Below, one piece after another: positions 1 through 11,759 of a stretch of 64,000 nt of DNA (position 1 is its first letter; each line of letters begins with the position of its first letter). The stretch lies in the NCBI GenBank assembly GCA_030762935.1, contig CM060893.1, forward strand, positions 13,730,397 through 13,794,396. The letters are read 5' to 3'. The notes beneath the pieces were generated by a model. It made no database searches, was not told the DNA's origin, and was given only the letters and a program-made list of their open reading frames with translations. Source of the DNA: Hymenopus coronatus. Lineage: Eukaryota > Arthropoda > Insecta > Mantodea > Hymenopodidae. Both the position numbers and the translations under genes were made by a program.

Positions 1-208
1 AAAACTTATATTTTTCTCATACAGGAATTTGTCAGCTCCGATCCATATAAACAAAGGAACTTCATTGACATAGCAACCAGCTTTTGATTATCACTTTAAC
101 CTATGGTAGTCCCATATTTCGCTTCTACTTACAAGAAGAAGTATAAGCTTTTTAAAAATAATTTGTTGCAAGGATATAGAGAAAGTCATGTGAATAGTAC
201 ACATCACA
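1..208 (-). repeat. HLE fragment, L-half (type A)
   Basis: The window opens inside a minus-oriented copy. It runs to the reverse complement of the L-end (ACATCACA, with GAAAGTCATGTGAAT before it). About 60 bp of the usual CTTACAAGGAAGCAAGT-to-GAAGTAAATAGAAG stretch is missing. Confidence 0.8.
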
Positions 209-2261
209 TTTTTTAAATACCATAAAATAATTACTATTCGGGTATATGCAAGAGTAATTTCAATAGAATAGATCATTTAATTCCATAAATAATTAAATAA
301 TTATAATTCTTAGGCTTAATCAATTTAGAACTATAATGTGTGCAATAATTAACGAACATATGAACGCATATAGCAAGAGATTTAGTCCATTCCAGGCTTT
401 CCTAAGTGCAACCAATTCTTATGTTTTACAAATAATTGAAATACACGATTGTATATGTATATGGAAGATTAAATTCGCTAGGGGAGCAATTTTAATTTCA
501 TAACGAAATTACAATTATATTTTGGGGGTAATTATAAAATAAATATTTGTTTTAAACATAAAAAAACATACTATATAGGTATTGCAACATTAAAGTAGGT
601 AAGAAAAACACGATTGGAAAAATGACCATTAGATTTTAATTTTCTAAAAATTACTATCATATTCTTTCATTATTTAAAAAATTAACACATTTAATAATAA
701 TATTGGTAATAGTTGTGTTATATATCCAGAGATTTAATGCGTCTAAGAGATTATGGAGCTGTTCAAATACATTTTACGAAATATTTTCTGTTTTTATAAT
801 TTATTTCAATGAAAACGACACGTACACAAAAATGCCTATTATACCTCAGAATTGCTATATACAATTTATTTTATTATTAATGACATTAAATGTATAATAG
901 AAAAAGCAGTATTAAAAATTTAAATTTTTTAAAATTTTCAGAAATGTAATTCGTTTAATAGATAGAACAGTTTGTGTTTATGTATATATCTTTTGTTTCA
1001 ATAATTGCTCTTGGTTTATTTTCTTTCGCAAATATTAGTTATGAGTGTTTAGGAAGACGAAGAATATTAGTTAATAAAGACTTATTAAATTTAATACCAG
1101 TATAACATTGTGATATTGTACGCTATCAAAATTGGCTGGATAATCGTGCATCTATGCCATGTGTACGTGGGCGTGAGGTCGGCAGCTCGATTGGTAGGCC
1201 AAAGCCTAAGAGCAATGTAGTGTCATATTTTATTTATTTAAAATATATAAGCAGGTATATTTTTAAGAAAATGGGTATTAATATTTAATTTTAGAAATAA
1301 ACAACATTAATGCGAATTATTTTATAGTTAAATGGATGATATAGATATTATGAAATATATGTTATGAAAGCCAGAAAATACTTATTAGGTATGAATATGT
1401 AAAATTAATACTGGCACATGCACGAATATAAACATACCAAATTTTATTTTCATTTTATAAAAATTAAGTTTTCATATTCTATAGGTAGCTTAAAAAAAAT
1501 TTTAGTAATTATAAAAACGTTGTAGAATGTTTAAATATTTGTTATAAACTTTAACAGATTCACAAAATTCATGACTTACATATAAGCTTTAAATTCGGTA
1601 CACATGCAAGTTTACGAAAATACAAACTAGTTTTCAATTGTTTAAACAAATTACACTTTATGCATGTGTTTTATAATTAAAAAGGGAATATTCATTACGA
1701 AACATATGTTTAAAAAAATTTGAAAATAATTTTGGGGGAATATACCCTAAAGTAAATATAAGACGCTTAGAAAACTCTGTATTAGATTTTTATTTTTGAA
1801 AACCTATGATGTTAATATTAACCATTTCGTAGATATTTGAATTATTTGTGAAAATACTGTATTATTTCAGGCATTAAGTATACGCTACCAGGAATGTTTT
1901 TGTTTTTTTAAAATTATAAAGTATCTCCTTTTTGTACGTTTATGTAAAATTAAATTTGATAGAAAGCACATTTAAAAACATTATTTTTAACAGTTCAGTA
2001 GAACACTTCATTTATTATGTATAGATTCATTTCGGCACAAAAAATACGTTTTAATTGTCTTAGGAATTAGTTTAAAACATAATATATTTACTAATTATTC
2101 AAATTTAGAGCAATAAAAATGTTTAAGTAAGCTATGTTTTGCTATAAATATTAATTTTACAAAAACAAATGCAAATATAAGATTAATATTATAAAAAAAA
2201 TATGTTTAATTTAAACCCTTAAATGAACATTAAAATGTGTATAAATTCATACAAATATATA
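209..2261. other. AT-rich non-coding stretch
   Basis: No recognisable gene, RNA or known repeat is visible. Only short open frames occur, with AT-driven composition and frequent poly-A and poly-T. A GC-richer patch near 1135-1215 stands out but is unrecognised. The phrases around 525-640 and 1720-1800 (TTTTGGGGG, then an ATTAGATTTT block) are loosely alike and could be remnants of an old repeat. Confidence 0.5.
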
Positions 2262-3050
2262 TTACTTTCTCTATACGTACTACGTACATAGTGTATAGAG
2301 AAGGCATTGCATTGTACCCTAAAATTCGATACCGAGTTTTCACCGGAAATACATGTTTTGAGACCCCTAAATAAATAAAAAAACATTTTTAAAAACGTCC
2401 GCGTGTGTCTGTGTGTCTGTGGGCAGCATATCTCAAAAACGAAAAGACCGTTAAAATCAAACTTGGTATTTAAGTTTGATATCTTCCAAGGATGCGACAC
2501 GAAGATTTTAAAGAAATTTCCCCCACTACCCTTTACATGGAACTTTTTTCGAAAATTTTGATTAAAATCCCGTATATTACTGACATTTACATACCAAATA
2601 AAATGTATATCTTGAATTTTCTGGGAATAGCCTGTGAAGACCTCTTTATTCTGGATGAATTTTGCCAAATTTTGCTTAACTGCTAAACGGTAAGAGATAG
2701 ACAAAAGCTTATTCCACAGAAAATGTAGAGCACGTTAAAACACACAATTTATGTTATACAATTTTTTTTCGTGCAGTTGATCGTTTTTTAGTTATTCATT
2801 GTTTTTGATTTCACCTTTGAAAAACTTGAGAAATGTGTCAACTCCTGTCCATGTAAATAAAGGAACTTCCGTCACATAGCAACCAACTTTTGACTATCAC
2901 TTTAACCTATGGTACTCCCTTATTTCGCTTCTACTTAAAAGGAAGCAAGTAATAAGACTATTTCTGACAACTTTTTTTCTCGATTAGCATGAATTAAATA
3001 GAAGGATAATCTTTTTAACAATAATTTGTTAAAAATGGAACACATTATAT
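2262..3050 (-). mobile_element. HLE copy, nearly full length
   Basis: Starts with the type a R-end palindrome (TTACTTTCTCTATACG..., arms CTCTATAC/GTATAGAG) and ends near the L-end (GGAACACATTATA). The subterminal GTAGAGAAAGTCATGTG segment is deleted close to the L-end, so that terminus is defective. Confidence 0.85.
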
Positions 3051-3686
3051 TTTTTTAAATATAAATTTTGACACGTGTAAAAATACGATTAGGTTTTGAT
3101 TTGTGTTTAGTTATTTTATATGTTTAAATTGACAAATGTGTATATAAATTAGAAAAATAATTAATATTTGAAGTGTGATTTCTTAATTTTGAATATGAAT
3201 TTTAAAATTATAGTGTTCGTACATTAAATTTATGTTTTGCAATAGTAGCAAACGCATTCCAAATCAGCTGACATCAAATTCAAGTATATATACTTTTGGA
3301 ACCAAAAAACCGAGACAAGAACTGAAGCCATAGCCACCTGCAAGCGAAACCAAAGCCAACATGTGTATCAACTACCTACATGATGAGTCCGGAACACGGG
3401 AGGGACTTCCTCGTGCGCACCGCGATCGTCTCTTATCAGGTCGCCCGGCTAACTGTTGCATACTCTCTCTAGCGACCCCTGGACCGCCTGCGATCCTACC
3501 CGAACGTTCCCGAATGTCGCCGCCACCGCGGATCTTGATTAATCTCCTCCGGTCATCGTGCAAGTCAATTTGCTTCCAGGTGCGTTTCCGAGACCCGAAC
3601 CCGCGATACTTGGCCTGTACACTCTCGGACATACATACCTGGTCGCGGCGTGAGGTGACGGGAACCAAGACGGGTAAAAAAAAAAA
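3051..3686. other. Unrecognised stretch with GC-rich island
   Basis: About 3300-3670 is much richer in G+C than its surroundings. It contains an open frame of 137 codons at 3361-3774 that runs on into the next HLE, so it is not a credible gene. No family motif is recognised. A piece of an LTR or an old exon is possible. Confidence 0.35.
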
Positions 3687-3944
3687 TATGATGTGTTCCA
3701 TTCACATAATTTTCTCTACATCTCTGCAAAAACATTTTATTAAAAAGCTTATCTTTCTATTTACTTCATGTTAATCAGAAACAAATTTAGCAGAAATAAT
3801 CGTATTACTTGCTTCCTTGTGATGATCAAAATTTTCCTTGTGATAGTCAAACGCTGGTTGCTATGTGACTGAAGTTCCTTTTTCCAAAAATGCATTACAA
3901 TACCTTCTCTATACACTATGTACAAAGTACGTATAGAGAAAGTA
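3687..3944 (+). mobile_element. HLE miniature deletion derivative (about 258 bp)
   Basis: Both termini are present: L-end TATGATGTGTTCC with the following ACTTTCTC-like segment, and a type a R-end palindrome finishing GTATAGAGAAAGTAA. About 600 bp of the middle is gone, with the join near 3890 (AAGTTCCTTTTTCCAAAAATGC). Confidence 0.85.
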
Positions 3945-4308
3945 AAAAACTATTTAACACACATTGCTTATCTTAAATCTACAAGCAAATAATGAACAAT
4001 GCTAATAAAAATCATATATGTTATATATACACATGCAAATATGTCAAATACCTGGCATTTGAATCAAAATCTCAGAGCCGGTTTTTTTTTTTTGTGTTTT
4101 TGTTTTTTACAAAATAAAAAATAATAAACATTCAATGTTTAAATGACAGTTTGGAGCTACGATGTCCACAGACATAAAATCTGTACTTCCAGAGAAATCT
4201 CAATATTGAAAATTTGTTCGAATGCACATCTAAATTAGGAAAGTGGCAGAGAAAGTATTTGAGCATTTATAACGTATCTTTGAAATGAAAGTCATACATG
4301 TTTAGTTT

Positions 4309-5098
4309 TTTACTTTCTCAACACGTACTATGTAGATAGTGTTTAGAGAAGGTATTGCACTCCACCCAAAAATTTAATACCAAAATTCCACCGGAAATAA
4401 ATGTTTTGAGAACCCCTGAAACCAAAGAAAAGCATTTTTAGTGTCTGTGTGTGTGTGTGCGTCTGTGGGCAGCATAACTCAAAATCTTCCAATGATGCGA
4501 CACGAAGATTTTCAAGAAAATCCCCTACCCCCTTTGCATGGATTTTTTTTTCGAACATTGGCTCTAACGATTTTGATTAAAATATCGTATATTAAAGATA
4601 TTTACATGACAAATAAAATGTATATCTTGAATTTTCTGGGAATAGCCTCTGAAGACTACTTTATTCTGGATGAATTTTACGGATTTTTGCATAACTACTA
4701 AACCGCAAGAGATGGACAAAAACTTACCACATAAAAATACACAGCACGTTAAAACACACAATTTGTTATATCCATTTTTTTTTTTGTGTAGTTAATCGCT
4801 TTTGAGATATTCTTTGTTTGTGGTTTTCAGCTTTGTAAAACTAATACTTTTCTTATACAGGAATTTGTCAACTCCTGTTCATACAAACAAAAGAACTTCA
4901 GTAACATAGCAACCAGCTTTTGACCATCACTTTAACCTATGATACTCCCTTATTTCACTTCTACTTACAAGGAAGCAAGTAATAAGACTATTTCTGCTAA
5001 TGTTTTCTAATTAGCATGAAGCGAATAGAAGCATAAGCTTTTAAAGAATAATTTGTTAAAGAGCTGTAGAGAAAGGCATCTGAATGGAACACATCAGC
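4309..5098 (-). mobile_element. HLE copy, nearly full length
   Basis: R-end palindrome at the left (arms changed to CTCAACAC/GTTTAGAG), (GT)n microsatellite near 4448-4460, and L-end at the right (GGAACACATCAG). A little shorter than consensus around the NACTACCC block. Confidence 0.87.
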
Positions 5099-5354
5099 TA
5101 TGTTTTACTAGAACTCCGCTTTTAAGCTTGAATTAAATGAAAACAGGCATATATAGTATACTAATGCAGGCAACTAAGGGTTAAAGCATTTAGAAATACT
5201 TCATTTTGATTAACAAAAAGTGGAAAAAAAAAAAAAAAGCCTGCTATACGAATTATTTCCATAATAATTATTGTATTAATTATGTTGGGCAGAGAAACCC
5301 GCGTGGTGTAACACAGCGGACAAAGCTCTCCAAATAATTAACATTACATTTTTA

Positions 5355-6208
5355 TTACTTTCTCTACACGTACTATGTACATAGTGTATAAAGAAGGTAT
5401 TGTAATGCACCCAAAAACACGATACCGAGATTTCACCGGAAATACATGCTTTGGGTCCCCCTGAATCCAAAAAAAGCATTTTTGGAAAAAGGTCCGTGTG
5501 TGTGTCTGTGGACATCATAGCTCAAAAACGAAAAGACCGTTAAATACCAAACTTGGTATTTAAGTTTGGTACCTTCCAAGGATGCGACACGAAGATTTTC
5601 AAGAAAATCCCCCCACCCCCAACTACCCTTTACATGGAACATTTTTCTAAAAGTTTGATTTTCTCAAAAAATGGCTCTAACGATTTTGATTATAATATCG
5701 TATATTAAGGATATTTACCTGATAAATAATATGTATATCTTGAATTTTCTGGGAATAGCCTCAGAAGACAACTTTATCCTGGATGAATTTTACGAAATTT
5801 TGCATAACTGCTAAACAGTAAGAAATGGACAAAGACATACCACACAAAAATGTAGAGCACATTAAAACACACAATTTACGTTATATATTTTTTTTTCGGG
5901 GAGTTGATCGTTTTTGAGATATTCCTTGTTTTTGGTTTCAGCTTTCAAAAACTTATACTGTTCTCATACAGGAATTTGTCAGCTCCTGTCCATACAAAGG
6001 AACTTCAGTCACATAGCAACCAACGTGTGATTATCAGTTTGGCCTGTAGTATCCCCTTATTCCGCTTCTACTTAGATGGAAGCAAGTAATAAGACCATTT
6101 TTGCCATTTTTTTTTCTCGATAGGCATTAAGTAAATAAAAGCATTAGCTTTTTAAGAATAATTTGTTGTAGAGAAATAGAGAAAGTCATGTGAATGGAAC
6201 ACATCAGA
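5355..6208 (-). mobile_element. HLE copy, full length (type A)
   Basis: Complete from TTACTTTCTCTACACG to GGAACACATCAGA. The internal palindrome AAATACCAAACTTGGTATTT is recognisable at 5550-5569 and the C-rich (G-rich on the element strand) block near 5608-5620. Confidence 0.9.
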
Positions 6209-7205
6209 TTTTCTATGTGTAATTTTAGAAAGTTTAGTATAGATTACCGTTAGAAATGTAAAAGCCTGTGCCAGTAGCAGTTTCTAAAATACATACTGTC
6301 GTCTTTTGCAAGTTTTAGTATTTTAAATGACAGTAAAGTTGAGTTAAACTGTTTTACTTTTCTTTACCAAAGACGTAAGTATTGAGACTTTTTCCGCTCT
6401 TATTACTTTAGGATATTTTCCCCTGCAATAATGATTAACGACGCACAAATCACCCTCAAACTCAGGGTTCTCCTTTCGTAAGCAACTACTCGCCGAGAAC
6501 GCAGAACTGAATCGAGCCTGTTTATCCGACGATTGCCTTCGTGGAAGATTTCACTGTGTCATGCCAGAAGAGAATTTTGGATTCTTCTACCCGCATCCCA
6601 ATAAGAGTCCCCGACAATTCTGTATACCGAGAGCACCTGTGAACTTTACGACAGCCGGCGCTGAATCCACGCCCTACCCCAAAGTGATAGAAGCAGGTAG
6701 GAGCGCAGCTAAAATATTAAGGATGCACTATACACTTATCAATTTTTTCCCCTGGCGTCCCAGGAGGACCATTTCGTCGATCTTCTCCATAGGGTGCGCT
6801 CGGACAGACGCCCCTTTGGGAATCCATGGTGACGTGTGTGGGCTCGAGTGGCGTTCGATTTGGATAAGTTAAGGGCCTCGTTCATGCTTGGTGTCATCTG
6901 GATCTCACCATCCTTTGGGTCTCCCCCCTCCCCATGTTCCTCTCTCTCTCAGGGGTAGAAGCACAAAGCCCGGAAGCCTTAACGCGAGGTTAGGTTCGAA
7001 TCCGTTAAGGTCAGTCTGTGTATATAAATTAATGTTTCTAATTTTCTATTCTAAGAAATATGTTTAAAACATTATAAAACCAATTATTATTTATATCATA
7101 CTAGTTTATGTATAATTTTTGGTAAATATCCGACATATACGTAAAATACCAACCGCCCCAGCGTGCGTATGAATTTATGTATACTTAAGTAAATAAATTA
7201 AAAAA
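6209..7205. other. Non-repeat stretch with possible decayed exon or tRNA-like piece
   Basis: 6420-7015 has balanced base composition unlike the flanking HLEs. Frame 6561-6872 (103 codons) begins with a segment MPEENFGFFYPHPN that loosely recalls insect chitin-binding (CBM14) domains, but the cysteines expected for that fold are not there. Near 6985-7005, GGTTCGAATCC is a good tRNA B-box match without a convincing A box. I do not call a gene. Confidence 0.3.
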
Positions 7206-8065
7206 TCTTATGTGTATCATTCACATGACTTTCTCCATATCCCTGCAACGAATAATTCTTAAAAGGCTTATACTTCTATTTACTTTATGCTAATCAAAAA
7301 AATTAGCAGAAATAGTCTTATTACTCGCTTCCTTGTAAGTAGAAGCGAAATAAGGCACAACCTAGGTTAAAGTGATAGTCAAAAGGTGGTTGCTATGTCA
7401 ATGAAGTTCCTTTGTTTGTATGGATAGGAGTTGACAAGTTCCTGTATGAGAAAATTATACGTTTTTCATAGCAGAAACCAAAAATAAGGGATGACACAAA
7501 AACGACGAACTCCACGAAAAAAATGTATATAACATAAATTGTGCGTTTTAAAGTGCTCTACATTTTTTGTGTAGTAAGTTTTTGTCCATCTCTTACTGTT
7601 TAGCAGTCATTCAAAATTTAGTAAAATTCATCCAGAATAAACCACTCTTCAGAGGCTATTCCCAGAAAATTCAAGATATACATTACATTTGTCAGGTAAA
7701 TATGTTTAATATTCGAAGTTTTAATCAAAATCGTTAGAGCAATTTTTGAGAAAATCAAAATTTTCGAAAAAAAGTTCCATGTAAAGGGTAGTTGGGGGTG
7801 GGGGGATCTTTCTCAAAATATTCGTGTCGCATCCCTGGAAGATACTAAACTTAAGTACCAAGTTTGGTATTTTACCGACTTTTCGTTTTTGAGTTATCGT
7901 GTTCACAGACACACGGACACATGGACCTTTTTCTGAAAATACTTTTTTTTTTGGATATTGGGGACGTTAAAACATATATTTCCGGTGAAATCTCGGTATC
8001 GAATTTTTGGTGGAGTGCAATACTTTCTCTATACACTATGTACATAGTGCGTATGGAGAAAGTAA
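7206..8065 (+). mobile_element. HLE copy, full length (type A)
   Basis: L-end TCTTATGTGTATCATTCAC, G-rich block near 7793-7807, internal palindrome near 7855-7875, type a R-end palindrome ending GTATGGAGAAAGTAA. Confidence 0.9.
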
Positions 8066-8298
8066 AAAAAAAAACAAGCTAGAGCGCCAAATAAAACATT
8101 TGAAATCGTCATTACAAATACGAGATCTATCGACCGCACTTAGTCTCATTAGTTGTACGCCTTCTGCATCATTACTGCACCAATAAATGCTCGTGGGTAC
8201 AAGGGGAATTAGGGAAGCTAAAATAATAGTCAAATCCTTTAGAAGCCGGTTGGTCTTGTAATTCCGATCTGTTTGCATGGCCAGGATAAAAAAAAATA

Positions 8299-9108
8299 TC
8301 TGATGTGTTACACTCACATGACTTTCTCTAGCTGTTCCTCAAACTTCAAATACATACTTTCTACATCTTGCTAATCGAGGTACTCATTAGCACAATGTTC
8401 TTATTATTTAGTTCCTTATAAGTAGGAAGAAAATAAGTGAATACACTAGGCTAAATCGTTTCTTTTCTTGGCCAGGAGTAGAACAAAAGAAAAGCGGACA
8501 CCCCCGTCTGAGAAAAGTATAAGTACTTCACAACTGAAACTAATAACAATGAATACCTTGAAAACGGTAAGTTCCACGAGAAAAATGTATACGACATAAC
8601 TTGTGTATTTTAACAAGATCTACATTTTTTGTAAAATAAGTTTTTGTCTATCTCTTACGGTTTACTAGTTATGTCAAATCAAGCAAAATTCATCCTGAAT
8701 AAACAGGTCTTCAGAAGTTATTCCCAGAAAAATCAAGATATACATTTTATTTTTTAGGTAAATCCCTTTAATATATGATATTTTAATCAAAATCGTTAGA
8801 GCCATTTTTAAGAAAATCAAAATTTTCGAAAAAATTTCCATGTAAAGGGTAGTTTGGGGTGGTGGGATTTTTCTCAAAATCTTCGTGTCGCATCCCTGGA
8901 AGATACTAAACTTAAATACCAAGTTTGGTATTTTAGCTACTTTTCGTTTTTGAGTTATCGTGTTCACAGACATATTTCTCAAAATGCATTTTTGGATACA
9001 GGGGGTCTTAAAACATATATTTCCGGTGAAATCTCGGTATCGAATTTTTGGGTGGAATACAATACTTCTCTATCCATATGTACATTGTACATATGGGGCA
9101 TAAAGTAA
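8299..9108 (+). mobile_element. HLE copy, type B L-half with type b palindrome
   Basis: L-end TCTGATGTGTTACACTCACA, followed by the type B block (CCTTATAAGTAGGAAG, GGCCAGGAGTAGAACAAAAG). The R-end palindrome is type b (CATATGTACATTGTACATATG). The last bases AAAGTAAAA run straight into the L-end of the next copy at 9112. Confidence 0.9.
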
Positions 9109-9111
9109 AAA

Positions 9112-9595
9112 TCTGATGTGTACCATTCACATGACTTTCTCTATATCCCTGCAACAAATTATTCTTATACTTATACTTCTATTTCCCTCAGGCTAATCAG
9201 TAAAACATTAGCAGAAATAGCCATATTACTTGCTTCCTTGTAAGTAGAAACGAAATAAGGGAGTACCATAGGTTAAAGTGATAATCAAAAGCTGGTTGCT
9301 ATGTCACTGAAGTTCTTTGTTTGTATGGACAGCAGTTGACAAATTCTTGTATGAGAAATGTATGTATGGAATCCCTGGAAGATACTAAACTTAAATACCA
9401 AGTTTGGTATTTAACCGACTTTTAATTTTTGAGTTATCATGTTCAAAGGCAAACGGACCTTTTTCTGAAAATACTTTTTTTAGATAAAGGGGGCCCTAAA
9501 ACATATATTTCCGGTGAAATCTCGGTATCGAATTTTTTGGTGGAGTGCAATACCTTCTCTATACACTATGTACATAGTACGTATAGAGAAAGTAA
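9112..9595 (+). mobile_element. HLE copy, internally deleted, head-to-tail with previous copy
   Basis: Starts TCTGATGTGTACC immediately after the preceding R-end. About 370 bp are missing at a join near 9360-9372. The R-end palindrome (type a) is intact and finishes at 9595. Confidence 0.88.
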
Positions 9596-9598
9596 AAA

Positions 9599-9666
9599 GA
9601 ATAATCTTTCATAAGAGTACTTTGCAGAACAGGTAGAGAAAAGTCAAGTGAATGGAATATACCAGA
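9599..9666 (-). repeat. HLE L-end fragment, inverted
   Basis: A diverged minus-strand L-end (GTAGAGAAAAGTCAAGTGAATGG...CAGA) directly follows the R-end of the plus copy, so the composite 9112-9666 has L-ends facing outwards on both sides. Confidence 0.65.
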
Positions 9667-9944
9667 ATTTTTAATTTAATTTTAAATAAGGGGAGGCTAG
9701 CAAATGCCTTAAGCAGTATGGTCTGCCATTTAATCTTCTAAAATCTTACCTCCTTCACAAAGTTTACAACTCTTGTGAGGTAAATCAGATGTTTGCTGTT
9801 ACCCTCTTTAACTTCACTGAAACTCTGTAAAGAAACCTTTTGCCACCTTTGTAAACAGCTTGTTGGAGCACATGCAAATATCTGCTTGCCTTTGGTTTCT
9901 CTTTTAATTCATAACTCGCTTACACTACGTTATCGGATGCATTT
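9667..9944. other. Unassigned spacer
   Basis: About 280 bp with no recognisable gene or repeat; short open frames only. Confidence 0.4.
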
Positions 9945-10224
9945 TAGTTTCTCTACACGTACTATGTACATAGTGTAGAAATTCGACACCGAGTTTTCAC
10001 CAGAAATATATGTTTTAGAATCCCCTGTATAAAAAAAAAACATTTTCAGAAAAAGGTCCGTGTGTGTGTGGGGGGGGGGCAGCATAACTCTAAAACGAAA
10101 AGGCCGTTAAAAACCAAACTTGGTACTTAGGTTTGGTATCTTCCAAGGATGCGACACGAAGATTTCCAAGAAAATTCCCGTACCCCTAAGTACCCTTTAC
10201 ATGGAACTTTTTTCGAAATTTTTA
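9945..10224 (-). repeat. HLE R-half fragment cut by a tRNA-like repeat
   Basis: Runs from a damaged R-end palindrome (ACTATGTACATAGT retained) through a G/T microsatellite to the ACTTTTTTCGAAATTT segment, then stops where the tRNA-like repeat at 10225 begins. Confidence 0.8.
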
Positions 10225-10310
10225 CGTCCACCACAAATCCCACATGCGGGCGCTTGGGATCGAACCGGGGCCGCTTAGATGGGAGGCGAGAGGTCTAACC
10301 ACTCTATCTG
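10225..10310 (-). repeat. SINE-3 (tRNA-derived) fragment
   Basis: On the minus strand a tRNA-like B box (reverse complement of GGGATCGAACCG) is followed by the family hallmark TTTGTGGTGGAC. The same hallmark occurs at 26681-26828 and 45287-45481, which makes this a dispersed SINE family rather than a tRNA gene. Confidence 0.65.
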
Positions 10311-10431
10311 TAAGAGATAAATAAGAAAAAATCTTAGTCCATAAAGCATGTTATCTCGTTAAATCGTCCAATTTCGTCTCTTTATATGGCCTGGATGAAA
10401 TGAAAAGAAAATAAATAACGATTTCCAATTG

Positions 10432-10683
10432 CCTGGGTAGTGTGGTGGTGGCGTGTCTGCTTCACATTCAACAACAGGCTGTGAGTTCGAATCTCGCTTA
10501 GGGTGAGTTACCCGGATAAGTTTTTTTCGGGATTTTCCCTTATCCTGAGAAGACGAATGTCGAGTATCTTTAAGATCATGGACTCCGAGATCATTTGAGC
10601 ATTATTTCGCCATTCATCATCCGATATCATCAACCAGGTTAACATAATAAGGAATATATCGGAAACGGCTAAGAAAAAAAACG
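10432..10683 (+). repeat. SINE-2, tRNA-derived, with target-site duplication
   Basis: The head resembles a tRNA: an A-box-like TAGTGTGGTGG near 10438-10448 and B box GAGTTCGAATCTC at 10483-10495. It ends in an A-rich tail (AAGAAAAAAA). An imperfect 18-bp direct repeat flanks it (AATAACGATTTCCAATTG at 10414-10431; AATAACGAATTCCTATTG at 10684-10701), as expected for LINE-driven retroposition. Confidence 0.75.
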
Positions 10684-10726
10684 AATAACGAATTCCTATT
10701 GAAAACTTTTATGTAATAAGAAAAAA

Positions 10727-11459
10727 TCTGATGTGTTACACTCACGTGACTTTCTCTAGCCGTTCTACAAACTTCTTACATAAGATTATTCTTCTTTCTG
10801 CACCTTGTTAATCGAGATATTCAGCACAATGTTCTTATTACTTCATTCCTTATAGGTAGGAAGAAAATAAGGGAATACACTAGGCTAAATCGATAGTCAA
10901 ATGTTTTAAAATCTGCCGTTATGCGATTGTCATTACAAATCGCTTCTTTTCTTAGCCAGGAGTAGAACAAAAGAAAAACGGACACTCCCGTCTGAGAAAA
11001 GTATAAGTACTTCACAACTGAAACTAATAACAATGAATACCTCGAAAACTGTAAGCTCCACGAAAAAAATGTATATGGCATAACTTGTGTATTTTAACTA
11101 GACCTACATTTTTTGTAAAGCAAGTTTTTGTCTATCGCTTACGGTTTAATAGTTATGCCAAATTAAGCAAAATTCATCCAGAACAAACAGGTCTTTAGAA
11201 GCTATTCCCAGAAAATTCAAAATATACATTTTATTTGTCAGGTAAATATCTTTAATATACAATATTTTAATCAAAATCGTTAGAGCCATTTTTAAGAAAA
11301 TCAACATTTTCTAAAAAAGTTCCATGTAAAGGATAGTTTGGGGTGGGGGGATTTTTCTCAAAATCTTCGTGTCGCATCCCTGGAAGATACTGAACTTAAA
11401 TACCAAGTTTGGTATTTTAGCTACGTTTCATTTTTGAGTTATCGTGTTCACAGACACAC

Positions 11460-11508
<49 letters not shown>

Positions 11509-11652
11509 GACCTTTTTCTGGAAATGCTTTTTTTGGATTCGGGGGGTCCTAAAACATGTATTTCCGGTGAAATCTCGACATCGAATTTTTGGGTGGAATA
11601 CAATACTTCTCTATCCCTATGTATATTGTAGATACGGGGCTAGAGAAAGTAA
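10727..11652 (+). mobile_element. HLE copy, full length (type B, palindrome b)
   Basis: L-end TCTGATGTGTTACACTCACG, type B block with GGCCAGGAGTAGAAC near 10957. It carries a 44-bp AC run (11462-11505) and a type b R-end palindrome ending GCTAGAGAAAGTAA. It is longer than average because of the microsatellite. Confidence 0.9.
11462..11505. repeat. (AC)n microsatellite inside HLE
   Basis: A pure AC run at the position of the short ACAGACACACGGAC motif found in all HLE copies; it lies inside the copy at 10727-11652. Confidence 0.95.
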
Positions 11653-11759
11653 GAATATCTCAGAAACAGTTACCCCCCCCCCAAATGTAGTTGACATAAG
11701 AGGTGCAATGTGAGAGAAACCGTTCGCTGGCAAGTCCTTGACTTGGTCTACCGCCGAAA

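Noticed and set aside
2219..2704. Minus-strand frame of 161 codons
   Set aside because: Lies within HLE 2262-3050 plus flank; no domain and no conservation of frame in other copies.
3240..3663. LTR retrotransposon
   Set aside because: No TG...CA ends, primer-binding site or internal gag-pol could be shown.
3361..3774. Gene of 137 codons
   Set aside because: Its C-terminal part lies inside an HLE L-end and no domain is recognisable.
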